Below, piece by piece: positions 45,944 through 54,614 of a stretch of 64,000 nucleotides of DNA. This DNA is from SZAS-103 sp964640525. GTDB taxonomy: Bacteria; Pseudomonadota; Gammaproteobacteria; Xanthomonadales; Xanthomonadaceae. Location: contig CAZXGS010000006.1 of NCBI GenBank assembly GCA_964640525.1, positions 30,475 through 94,474 on the forward strand, read 5' to 3'. A model generated the notes under the pieces. It worked only from the letters and a program-made list of their open reading frames with translations, did not search any database and was not told the origin of the DNA. A program made the position numbers and the translations under genes. The number at the start of each line of letters is the position of its first letter. The first letter of the stretch is position 1.

Positions 45944-46326
45944 TGCTGCATCCGTTCCGCCATCGGCGGCTGTGGGTGGGGGTGTGGGTGGCGATGATCG
46001 GCGGGGTGATCGTGCTCTCGCTGATGCCCTCGCCGCCGATCCCGGCGGAGCTGACGGTCGGCAAGTTCGACCACGGTTTCGCGTATTTCTGCCTCGCTGC
46101 GATGGCCGTGCAACTGCTGCGCGATCGCCGCCAGGTGGTGTTGGCGGCGCTGTCGTTCGCGCTGCTCGGCATCGCGCTGGAGCTGGCCCAGGGCCTGCTC
46201 ACCGATTACCGCGGAATGTCGGCCTACGATGGAATGATCGACTGCATCGGTGCCGCCCTCGGGCTGGCAACGGCGTGGACGCCGCTGCGCGGTTTGCTGG
46301 TGAAGATCGACATGCGGATGCCTTGA
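45943..46326 (+). CDS. VanZ-like membrane protein
   Basis: 127 aa, four helices, with VGKFDHGFAYFCLA and FALLGIALELAQGLL typical of VanZ-like domains. ATG at 45943 is preferred because GGGAGG lies five bases upstream, better than the in-frame GTG at 45940. Overlaps the previous stop by one base (TGATG). Confidence 0.82.
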   Translation: MLHPFRHRRLWVGVWVAMIGGVIVLSLMPSPPIPAELTVGKFDHGFAYFCLAAMAVQLLRDRRQVVLAALSFALLGIALELAQGLLTDYRGMSAYDGMIDCIGAALGLATAWTPLRGLLVKIDMRMP

Positions 46327-46389
46327 CCGACGGGCGTCGCGGGCGGGCGGCGCGGCAGTCAACTCGCCACGGCGCAGGCCGCGCGTGCC

Positions 46390-47634
46390 TCAGTCGGCGT
46401 GGTTCGATCCGGCGTGCACGCGTGCCGCACCGATCGCCGCGATCCGCGCCTCGCGCAGGCGCTTGCCGACGTCCGGGCCGCTCACGCCCTGGGCCAGGAT
46501 CGCCTGCGCATCCACCGCAAGCATCGCCTGCAACAGGCGGCGCAGGGTGCCCGCCGACGGGTATGCGCTTTCCTGCAGGTTCAGGCGGCCGCGCTTGTCG
46601 GCCTCGCAGACGGTCGCCATGGCGTCGATCAGCCACGGCTTGCGTACCCCGTCGCAGCGCGCGATCAGGTCGTGCACGCTGGCATCGTGCAGTTCGTGGA
46701 TGCGATGGATGTTGAGATGTTCGCGGCATGCCGCGATGGCCAATTCGCGATGCGCGGACGGTACTTTCAAGCGGTCGCAAACGGCGGCCAGGGGTTTCAG
46801 GCCGGCCAGCTCGTGCCCGTGGTGGCGGGGCAGCAGGTGGGCTGGCGTGAGCGCCTTGCCGAGGTCGTGGGTGAGCGCGGCGAAGCCGATCCGCGCATCG
46901 CCAGGCGCCAGGCGCGCGGCCATGTCGCTGACCATCATCTGGTGGATGCCGGTGTCGACCTCGGGATGGAATTCGACCCGCTGCGGCACCCCGAACAGGG
47001 CATCGACCTCGGGCAGGATGCGGGCCAGCGCACCGCAGGCGCGCAGCGTGGCGATGAAGGCCGAGGGGCGTGGTTCGGTGAGCGCGCGCGTCAGCTCCTG
47101 CCATACGCGTTCGGGGACGAGGTGATCGACTTCACCCGCGTCGACCATGGCGGCCATCAAGGCCATGGTCTGCGGAGCCACCGTGAATCCCAGGGGCGCG
47201 AAGCGGGCCATGAAGCGCGCCGCGCGCAGCACCCGCACCGGATCCTCGACGAACGCCGGCGAGACATGCCGCAGCACCCTTGCGGTGATGTCGGCCGCGC
47301 CGTCGAACGGGTCGATCAGCGCGCCATCGGTGTCGCGGGCGATGGCGTTGATGGTGAAGTCGCGCCGTGCCAGATCCTGCTCCAGGGTCACCTGCGCGTC
47401 GGCGTCCACCACGAAGCCGCGGTAGCCGTGCGCGGATTTGCGTTCGGTGCGCGCCAGCGCGTACTCCTCGCGGGTGTGGGGGTGCAGGAACACCGGAAAA
47501 TCGCGACCGACCGGCGTGTAGCCATCGGCGAGCATCTGCGCCGCCGTCGCACCGACCACGACGAAATCGCGGTCGCCCGGCGTGCGCCCGAGCAGTCCAT
47601 CGCGCACCGCGCCGCCGACGAGATAGACCCTCAT
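46390..47634 (-). CDS. cca: CCA-adding tRNA nucleotidyltransferase
   Basis: Adds or repairs 3'-CCA of tRNA; 414 aa. VGGAVRDGLLGRTPGDRDFV with catalytic Asp pair; RRDFTINAIA; EDPVRVLRAARFMAR; HD phosphohydrolase site LTHDLGKALTP, as in the E. coli class. Start overlaps the stop of the preceding gene (ATGA). Confidence 0.95.
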   Translation of the reverse strand: MRVYLVGGAVRDGLLGRTPGDRDFVVVGATAAQMLADGYTPVGRDFPVFLHPHTREEYALARTERKSAHGYRGFVVDADAQVTLEQDLARRDFTINAIARDTDGALIDPFDGAADITARVLRHVSPAFVEDPVRVLRAARFMARFAPLGFTVAPQTMALMAAMVDAGEVDHLVPERVWQELTRALTEPRPSAFIATLRACGALARILPEVDALFGVPQRVEFHPEVDTGIHQMMVSDMAARLAPGDARIGFAALTHDLGKALTPAHLLPRHHGHELAGLKPLAAVCDRLKVPSAHRELAIAACREHLNIHRIHELHDASVHDLIARCDGVRKPWLIDAMATVCEADKRGRLNLQESAYPSAGTLRRLLQAMLAVDAQAILAQGVSGPDVGKRLREARIAAIGAARVHAGSNHAD

Positions 47635-48581
47635 CCGCAGCGCGTGCGGTAGCGATCCAGCCGCCGCTGGTGCGCATCGGCGTCACCGAGGATCACCGGC
47701 AGGCAGGCGGCAATGCGGGTCGGGACGATCCCCAGGCGGTGCAGGCCGTCGATGCCGCCGACCGCGTCGGTCAGCAAGGATCGGTAGTTGTCGCTGGAAA
47801 ACGGCTTGCCCGGCACGAAGTCCATCGCGAAGGCCTGCAGCCGCCCGAGCAGGTCGGGCAGCGGCAGCACCAGCCGGCGCTTGCCGAGCGCGCGCGCGGT
47901 CATGCGTACCGCCTGGGCCAGGGTGATCACGTCCGGCCCGTACAGCTCGTAGGTCTGGCGCACGCAGGCCGGCGCGTCCAGCGCGCGCACGAACGCGTTC
48001 ACCACGTCGCCCAGGTACACCGGCGCGAATTTCGCGCCCGCCCGCGCCAGTGGCAGCAGTGGCGTGAACCGCAGCAGCGCTGCGAAGCGGCAGAAGAAAC
48101 CGTCGTCGGGTCCGAAGATCACCGACGGGCGGAAGATCGTCCACGCCAGTGCCGAGGTCTTGACGCGCTCCTCGGCCTGGCCGCGGGTGCGCAGGTAATG
48201 ACTGCGCCCCAGACCGGCATTGAGCGCGCTCATCAGCAGCAGGCGACCGGTTCCGCTGCGCGCGCAGGCGGCGATCAGGATGTCGGTCAGTTCGACGTGC
48301 GCGCGCACGAAGCCGCGCGCCGAATCGCCCAGGCCCGGTGCATTGAGGATGCCGACCAGGTGGATCACGGTGTCGTGGCCGCGCAGCGCCGCGGCCAGCG
48401 CGACCACGTCGTACTCGTCGCACTCGGTCGCCGCCGCGCCTGGCGCGAGCAGGCGATCGGCGTGGCGGGCGCGGTTGCGGCTGACCACGGTCACCGCGTG
48501 GCCCTCGCCGAGCAGGCGCGTCACCAGCGCGCGGCCGACGAAGCCGGTGCCACCGATCACCGCGATCCGACGACGGTTCAT
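47631..48581 (-). CDS. NAD(P)-binding atypical SDR (NDUFA9-like)
   Basis: 316 aa. Rossmann loop VIGGTGFVG, then VIHLVGIL and TIFRPSVIFGPDDGF, typical of the complex-I NDUFA9/SDR_a5 group. Substrate unknown, could touch ubiquinone or complex I. ATGA overlaps on both sides (slt upstream, cca downstream). Confidence 0.85.
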   Translation of the reverse strand: MNRRRIAVIGGTGFVGRALVTRLLGEGHAVTVVSRNRARHADRLLAPGAAATECDEYDVVALAAALRGHDTVIHLVGILNAPGLGDSARGFVRAHVELTDILIAACARSGTGRLLLMSALNAGLGRSHYLRTRGQAEERVKTSALAWTIFRPSVIFGPDDGFFCRFAALLRFTPLLPLARAGAKFAPVYLGDVVNAFVRALDAPACVRQTYELYGPDVITLAQAVRMTARALGKRRLVLPLPDLLGRLQAFAMDFVPGKPFSSDNYRSLLTDAVGGIDGLHRLGIVPTRIAACLPVILGDADAHQRRLDRYRTRCG

Positions 48582-50599
48582 GGATTGGCCTGGGTGGAGG
48601 CGGGCATGGCGGCGGGCGTGGGCGCCGCCGGCAACGCGCAGGCGAAACGGCGCTTGTCGGCCTCGGCCACCGTGCGTCCGAGCAACCGGTCGGACAATGG
48701 CGTGGCCTTGCCGTCCAGGCGCCAGTCGTAGATCACCGAGAAGGCCAGCACGCGCATGATGTAGTCGCGGGTTTCCTTGTAGTCCACGGTCTCGATCCAC
48801 AGGTCAGGATCGAGCTGCCCGCGCTGCGCCAGCCAGCGCGAGACCGGGCCGGCGCCGGCGTTGTAGGCGCCGATGGCTAGGTACGTCCGGCCGTCGTAGC
48901 GGTCGAGCATCCGGCGCAGGAAGGCGCTGCCCAGGGTGATGCTGGTGCGCGGATCGTACAGTGAGCCGGCACCCGCCCACGCGAGGCCAAGGGTGCGTGC
49001 CATGTGTGCGCCGACCGAGGGCAGCAGTTGCATCAACCCGCGTGCATCCGCGCCGGACCGCGCCTGCGGGTTCCACGCGCTCTCGGCACGGATCTCGGCG
49101 GCGACCCAAGCCGGATCAATGGCGTTGGCGCGCGCGGCCTGGCGCACGGTGTTGGCGTGGTCGAGCGGAAAGCGCAGCCGGTACAGGCGCAACTCGTCCG
49201 GCGCCGGCTTGCCGTCGGCACCTTTGCCGAGGGTGAAGGTGGCGCGGTCGTACCAGCCGATCTCCCCGGCCAGCGCCACCGCGACCCGCCGCTGGCGGTC
49301 GTTGAATCCAGCCACCGCCTGCGCCCACTCCTTCACCGCCCAGCTCTGGCGCTGGATCCGGAACAGTTCGAACGCACGCACCAGCGCCGGCGTGCCCGCG
49401 ACCTGCGCGCGCTCGCTGGCGCTGACCGACAGGTCCATCGGACACAGGCTGTAGGGCAGGTGGAGGCGGTCGGCGGCCAGGAAGCCGTGGTACGTGGCGG
49501 TGCGGGCGACCTGGCGGTAGATCGCCTCGGCGGCTTTCGAATCGCCGTCGCGCTCGCGCAGGCGGGCGGCGAAATATTGCCAGCGCGGATCGTTGCGCTG
49601 TTCCGGAGCCATCGCCGCGATCGCCTTGAGCGCGGTGGCATCGTCGCCACGCGCCAGCGCCTCGCGCACCTGCCACTCGTGCAGGCGCGCGTCATACGCG
49701 GAGGTCGGCACCGCGGCCAGTCGCGCGGCCGAGCCCGGCTGGTAGGAGGCGACCGTCCACAAGGCGATCGCGTACAGCACCCGGCCGCGGTCGGCCTCGC
49801 CCAGCTTCAGCGTCGGCATCAGTCGTTCCAGCCGCGCCTGCGCGCCGGCCGGATCGCGGCGTGCCTGCCGGGTCAGGCCGATCGAGGCCATCAGGCGGCT
49901 GCGATCCGTGCGTGGCCAGGCCGCGGCACCGTCGCCGGGGGCGTCGATGAAGCGGGCGTAAGTCTGGGCGAGTGCGCCCTGGTCCGCGGGCAGGCCACGT
50001 GCGGCGCTGCGCATGACCGCGGTATCGAAGGCGAGTGCGGCGGCGTCGATGCGCTGCCAGCGCACCTGTGCGGTAAGGTTGCCGTCCGCCGCCAGCCGGC
50101 CGAAAACCTCGTCGCAGGCGTCTGCTTGCGTCTGTCCGTCGCGCCACAAGGCGAGTGCATCGGCCGTCCAGGCCGCATCCGGCGTGCCTGCGCTCAGACG
50201 CGCGGCCAGGTCCGCGCAGCGCAGCTTGGCGCTGAGGTCCGGCGTGCGGAAGGCCAGAAACGACTTCCAGTCGCGGCGCCTGGCCAGCACCGCCAGCCAC
50301 TCCTCGCGCAGCAGGTTCGCCGCGACTTGTCCCGGGTAGCGATCCAGGAAGGCACGCACCGTGGCGGCGTCGGCCTTGTCGAGGTCGTGGTGCAGGCGGG
50401 CGTATTCGATCCACGGCCGCAGCGGGTCGGTAGCCAAGGCGCGCGCGCCCGCCGCGTCCAGGCGGCCCTGTTCGGCCAGATCCAGGGCCTGATCGACCTG
50501 CGCCAGGTGTTCGGCGCTGCCATCCGCCCGCGTCGAGGTCTGGCCGATGGCGAGCGCCACGGGCGCCAGCAGGCAGGCCAGGAAAAGGAGAGTACGCAT
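48578..50599 (-). CDS. slt: Soluble lytic murein transglycosylase
   Basis: Periplasmic 673-aa enzyme that cleaves peptidoglycan to 1,6-anhydro-muropeptides. Signal peptide (1-20), long superhelical U/L domain, C-terminal lysozyme-like domain with catalytic Glu in EIRAESAWNPQAR, then GADARGLMQLLPSVG and YLAIGAYNAGAGPVSRW. Start at 50599 with AGGAGA upstream. First of a three-gene overlapping operon. Confidence 0.93.
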   Translation of the reverse strand: MRTLLFLACLLAPVALAIGQTSTRADGSAEHLAQVDQALDLAEQGRLDAAGARALATDPLRPWIEYARLHHDLDKADAATVRAFLDRYPGQVAANLLREEWLAVLARRRDWKSFLAFRTPDLSAKLRCADLAARLSAGTPDAAWTADALALWRDGQTQADACDEVFGRLAADGNLTAQVRWQRIDAAALAFDTAVMRSAARGLPADQGALAQTYARFIDAPGDGAAAWPRTDRSRLMASIGLTRQARRDPAGAQARLERLMPTLKLGEADRGRVLYAIALWTVASYQPGSAARLAAVPTSAYDARLHEWQVREALARGDDATALKAIAAMAPEQRNDPRWQYFAARLRERDGDSKAAEAIYRQVARTATYHGFLAADRLHLPYSLCPMDLSVSASERAQVAGTPALVRAFELFRIQRQSWAVKEWAQAVAGFNDRQRRVAVALAGEIGWYDRATFTLGKGADGKPAPDELRLYRLRFPLDHANTVRQAARANAIDPAWVAAEIRAESAWNPQARSGADARGLMQLLPSVGAHMARTLGLAWAGAGSLYDPRTSITLGSAFLRRMLDRYDGRTYLAIGAYNAGAGPVSRWLAQRGQLDPDLWIETVDYKETRDYIMRVLAFSVIYDWRLDGKATPLSDRLLGRTVAEADKRRFACALPAAPTPAAMPASTQANP

Positions 50600-50725
50600 G
50601 GCATCGCAGTGTAGCCCAAGGCTGCGGATCAGCCAGCCGGCCACAGGTGGGTTGGCATGGATCTGCCCGGACGCGACCGCTGAAGCTCGGCTGCACGCCT
50701 CCGGCCCGCCGCTTGCGACAATTCC

Positions 50726-50754
50726 ACTTGCAACTGTTTCACGTTTTGTTTACA
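50726..50754 (+). promoter_or_regulatory. Putative sigma-70 promoter of the TonB receptor
   Basis: TTGCAA (50726-50731), 17-base spacer, TACAAA (50749-50754) in an AT-richer pocket 56 bases before the receptor ATG. No operator recognised. Confidence 0.5.
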
Positions 50755-50809
50755 AATCGTTGGCCGGCGGCGACTGCCGACCGCGCCCAAACCCCGGGAG
50801 ACCTTTTCG

Positions 50810-53776
50810 ATGACCGCGATGCGTCACCGCCGCCTGTGCGCGGCTGTCATGACTGCGCTGCTGCCGGCCGTGCTGCCGGCCATGGCGCAGGAAACTGCCA
50901 GCAGTCCAACCAACGCCAAGGCCAAGGAAGTCGGCCGGGTCACCGTCACCGGCTCGCGCATCAAGCAGACCAGCAAGGTCATGTCTGCGCCGGTCGCCGT
51001 CATCACCCGCCAGACGCTCGATGAAAGCGGCGCCACGTCTGTCGGCGACTACCTGCAGCAGCTCACCGCCAGCGGCAAGGCGCTCAACGCCAAGTTCAAC
51101 TCCTCGGGCAACTTCGGCTATCCGGCAGACGGCGGCGGCATCGGCGCCGGCTCGGCGCAGGTGGACCTGCGCAACCTCGGTTCGGGCCGCGTGCTGGTGC
51201 TGGTGGATGGGCTGCGCTGGGTCAACGAGTCCTCTGCGTCGGGCGTGAGCGGCAGCGCCGACCTGAACACCATCCCGCTGTCGATCGTGGACCGCATCGA
51301 GGTGCTGGAGGACGGCGCCTCGGCGATCTACGGTTCCGACGCGATCGCCGGGGTGATCAACATCATCACCCGCAAGGATTTCAGCGGCGCGCTGGTGCAC
51401 GTCAAGTCCGGCGGCTACGGCCACGGCGGTTCGGACACCGAAGGCGACATCACCGTGGGCGGCAACGGCGAACAATTCCGCGGCGTGCTCAATGCGTCCT
51501 ATGTCAAGTCCAACGGGATCTCCGCGGCGGCCTGGAACCAGTCGTCGATGCCGGTACCCGGCGCCGGGCTGGCGGCCGGCAGCTCCGGCACGCCGCAGGG
51601 ACGCTACATCTTCTGCGATCCGCGCATCCTCGTGCCCGGCACCCCAGGCTATTGCGATGCAGCCGGCAACGACTGGTTCGACATGACCCTGAACGACGGC
51701 ACCACGGTGGCCAACTACAACGGCGGCAACCCGACCACCGGCGCCGGCACCTATCACGGCTTCAGTGGCGCCGACCGCTTCAACTACGCACCCTACAACC
51801 TGCTGCTCACGCCCAGCGAGCGCAAGTCGATCTACGGGCAGATGACCTACGACATCACCCCGAGCGTCTCGCTGCACGGCAAGGTGCTCTACAACCAGCG
51901 CCAGTCTTCCAACCAGGCCGCGCCCGAGCCGATCTTCGTGGGCCCCTTCGCCGGCACCGGCGGCATCGCCGACACCATCACCATCTCCGCCAGCAACCCG
52001 TACAACCCGTTCGGCATCAACCTGTGCGCGGTGGCCGACCCGGCCAACGGTTGCCCGGTCGCCAACCTGGGCTTCATCACCAAGCGCCCGGTGGAGCTGG
52101 GGCCGCGCGTGTTCAATCAGGACGTGAAGACCTGGTATGCCAACTTCGGCCTGCAGGGCACCTTCGACTGGGGCAACGGGGTGGACTGGAACGTGGACTA
52201 CGTCCACTCCGAGAACCAGGCCGACCAGTTGTTCTCAAACGGCTTCAACGTGCTCAAGCTCAAGGAAGCGCTCGGCCCGGCCTACAAGGACGCCGGAGGC
52301 GTCTGGCGCTGCGGCTCGCCGGCGGCGACCATCCCGGGCTGCGTGCCGTTGAACCTGTTCGGCGGCGAAGGCACGCCGATCTCGCCGGACATGCTGGCCT
52401 TCATTTCCACCCCGCAACACGATGCCAGCAAGCAGGTGCTCGACCTGTTCACCGCCAACATCGACGGCGACCTGTGGCAGATGGGCGGTGATCGCCATGC
52501 CGGCTTCGCGCTGGGCTTTGAGCATCGTCGCTACCAGGGCGATTTCAACCCCGACCCGCTGCGCCAGGACGGCGAGTCGCAGGACTCGTTCGCCACGCCG
52601 ATTTCGGCCGGTTACAGCGTCAACGAGCTGTACGGCGAGCTGCGCCTGCCGTGGGACAAGACGTTCAGCACCGACTTCGCGCTGCGTTATTCGGACTATT
52701 CGACCTTCGGCAGCACGGTGACCGGCAAGGCCGGGTTCCTGTGGAAGCCGAGCGATGATTTCGTGCTGCGCGGCACCTATTCGACCGGCTTCCGCGCCCC
52801 GAACCTGGGCGAGCTGTACGGCCTGACCCAGTTCGGCGCCACCCTGGTCGACCCGTGCAATGCCACCTCCTCGGGTGGTCCGGCATCCCAATATGCGGCC
52901 GCCTGCGCCGCCGCCGGCGTTCCCAACGGGTTCCAGCAGGCCAACACGCAGATCATCACCTTCACCGGTGGCAATCCGGCGCTGCAACCGGAGAAGTCGC
53001 GCAACTACAACCTCGGCGGGGTGTGGAGCCCGTCGTTTGCCGAGCACGCCGCGTGGTCGGAAAAGCTCGACTTCGAGGCGAACTACTTCCACTACAAGGT
53101 CAACAATGCGATCCAGGCACCGGACATCCAGGCGCTGCTCAACGCCTGCTATTCCGGTACCGCCAACGGCACGGTCTGCTCCGGTTTCACCCGTGGCGCC
53201 GGCAGCCAGCTCAATCCGCCGACCGACTTTCTCTCCAACCTCGGCCAGATCACCACCAGCGGCGTCGACCTGAAGGCGAGCTGGGTCGGTCCGATGAATT
53301 CCTGGGGCCAGCCGAGTGCGTCGATCCAGTCCACCCGCACGATCAGCTATCGCGCAGTGGACAAGGATGGCAACGTCGCCCAGCGCGGTGTGGGGATCGA
53401 GGTCAACGACAGCGCCATCCCGGCCTGGCAGACCAACCTGCAACTGGGCTGGAAGGTCGGCGACTGGAACGCGAGCTGGAACATCCGCTACGTCGCTGCG
53501 GTGAAGGAGTCGTGCGGCAATGCGGTGGCCACGCCGGCGGTGGGTTGTGCGACCGGCGACGGCTGGCATCGCCTGGGCGCGACCACTTACAACGACGTGC
53601 AACTGGCGTGGGACAACGCGTTCTCGGCCAAGGGCCTGAAGTTGTCGGTCGGTGCCAACAACGTGTTCGCACGCGAGGCACCCTCGTGCGTGAGCTGCTC
53701 GCTCAACGGCTACGACGCCGGCACCTACGATCTGCCGTTCCGCTTCATCTACGCGGAGCTGAACTGGAAGTTCTGA
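50810..53776 (+). CDS. TonB-dependent outer-membrane receptor
   Basis: 988 aa. Signal peptide (about 1-26), TonB-box-like VGRVTVTGSRI (about 42-52), plug with LVDGLRWVNES and RIEVLEDGASAIYGSDAIAGV, then a 22-strand-type barrel ending in the usual aromatic FRFIYAELNWKF. Several Cys-rich loops (YIFCDPR, YCDAAGNDW, SCVSCSLNGYD). Ligand not evident; no linked sigma/anti-sigma or TonB genes. Monocistronic, closed by a hairpin. Confidence 0.93.
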   Translation: MTAMRHRRLCAAVMTALLPAVLPAMAQETASSPTNAKAKEVGRVTVTGSRIKQTSKVMSAPVAVITRQTLDESGATSVGDYLQQLTASGKALNAKFNSSGNFGYPADGGGIGAGSAQVDLRNLGSGRVLVLVDGLRWVNESSASGVSGSADLNTIPLSIVDRIEVLEDGASAIYGSDAIAGVINIITRKDFSGALVHVKSGGYGHGGSDTEGDITVGGNGEQFRGVLNASYVKSNGISAAAWNQSSMPVPGAGLAAGSSGTPQGRYIFCDPRILVPGTPGYCDAAGNDWFDMTLNDGTTVANYNGGNPTTGAGTYHGFSGADRFNYAPYNLLLTPSERKSIYGQMTYDITPSVSLHGKVLYNQRQSSNQAAPEPIFVGPFAGTGGIADTITISASNPYNPFGINLCAVADPANGCPVANLGFITKRPVELGPRVFNQDVKTWYANFGLQGTFDWGNGVDWNVDYVHSENQADQLFSNGFNVLKLKEALGPAYKDAGGVWRCGSPAATIPGCVPLNLFGGEGTPISPDMLAFISTPQHDASKQVLDLFTANIDGDLWQMGGDRHAGFALGFEHRRYQGDFNPDPLRQDGESQDSFATPISAGYSVNELYGELRLPWDKTFSTDFALRYSDYSTFGSTVTGKAGFLWKPSDDFVLRGTYSTGFRAPNLGELYGLTQFGATLVDPCNATSSGGPASQYAAACAAAGVPNGFQQANTQIITFTGGNPALQPEKSRNYNLGGVWSPSFAEHAAWSEKLDFEANYFHYKVNNAIQAPDIQALLNACYSGTANGTVCSGFTRGAGSQLNPPTDFLSNLGQITTSGVDLKASWVGPMNSWGQPSASIQSTRTISYRAVDKDGNVAQRGVGIEVNDSAIPAWQTNLQLGWKVGDWNASWNIRYVAAVKESCGNAVATPAVGCATGDGWHRLGATTYNDVQLAWDNAFSAKGLKLSVGANNVFAREAPSCVSCSLNGYDAGTYDLPFRFIYAELNWKF

Positions 53777-53798
53777 TCGGTCGCGGTGAAGTGTCGCA

Positions 53799-53834
53799 AC
53801 GGCCATGCCGGCGAAACATCGTCGGCATGGCCGT
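53799..53834 (+). terminator. Hairpin after the TonB receptor
   Basis: Perfect 12-bp stem ACGGCCATGCCG / CGGCATGGCCGT around a 12-base loop, 22 bases after the stop. T-run weak (GCGTTTGC). Confidence 0.7.
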
Positions 53835-53972
53835 CGCGTTTGCTGGTCGTGGTCGACGGCCGTGGTGTTCGGCGTCGCCGAGGTGATCGTCGCCGCCATC
53901 GAGAAGATGGCTTGTGGCGCGGCGACCGGCTGTGGCACAGTCGATGCATTGAAACATCGTGGAGTCCGTGCC

Positions 53973-54527
53973 GTGATCGATCCGGACGGGTATCGCCCCA
54001 ACGTGGGCATCGTCATCATGCGCGCCGATGGGCAAGTGTTCTGGGCGCGCCGGGTGCGGCGGGACGGCTGGCAGTTTCCGCAGGGCGGGATGAACTCCGA
54101 CGAGACGCCGCTGGAGGCGATGTACCGCGAACTGCAGGAAGAGACCGGCCTGCTGCCCGAACACGTGGAAGTCCTCGGCGCCACCCCGGGCTGGCTGCGC
54201 TACCGGTTGCCCTACCGCAGCACGCGCCGCGACGAGCGCCCGGTATGCATCGGCCAGAAGCAGGTGTGGTTCCTGCTCAAGTTGCTGGCACGCGACGAGG
54301 ATGTGCGCCTGGACGTGACCGAGAAGCCGGAGTTCGACCGCTGGCGCTGGGTGGATTTCTGGTACCCGCTGGAACACGTGGTGATGTTCAAGCGCAGCGT
54401 GTATGCGCGCGCTCTCGAACACCTGTCGCAACCCGCGCAGGCGACCGCGACCGGAACCCTGGGCGCGCGTCCGGCGGCGGTCGGCGAGCTGGACGATCGG
54501 CCGTACCGGCGCCATCGCTGGCGTTGA
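53973..54527 (+). CDS. rppH: RNA pyrophosphohydrolase RppH
   Basis: Removes 5' pyrophosphate from mRNA, opening it to RNase E decay; 184 aa. GTG start at 53973 with GGAG eight bases before gives the family N-terminus IDPDGYRPNVGIVI. Nudix box GGMNSDETPLEAMYRELQEE then TGL; WLRYRLP; KPVCIGQK-like PVCIGQKQVWFLL; FDRWRWVDFWYPL. Convergent with the histidine kinase gene. Confidence 0.94.
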   Translation: MIDPDGYRPNVGIVIMRADGQVFWARRVRRDGWQFPQGGMNSDETPLEAMYRELQEETGLLPEHVEVLGATPGWLRYRLPYRSTRRDERPVCIGQKQVWFLLKLLARDEDVRLDVTEKPEFDRWRWVDFWYPLEHVVMFKRSVYARALEHLSQPAQATATGTLGARPAAVGELDDRPYRRHRWR

Positions 54528-54614
54528 AGCCGACGCGGTCGCCGGCGCCGTTCGCGATCCTGCCTTGCGCGATGCCGTGCGGTTGCCGGCTGTACGCGGC
54601 GGTCTGGCAACGAT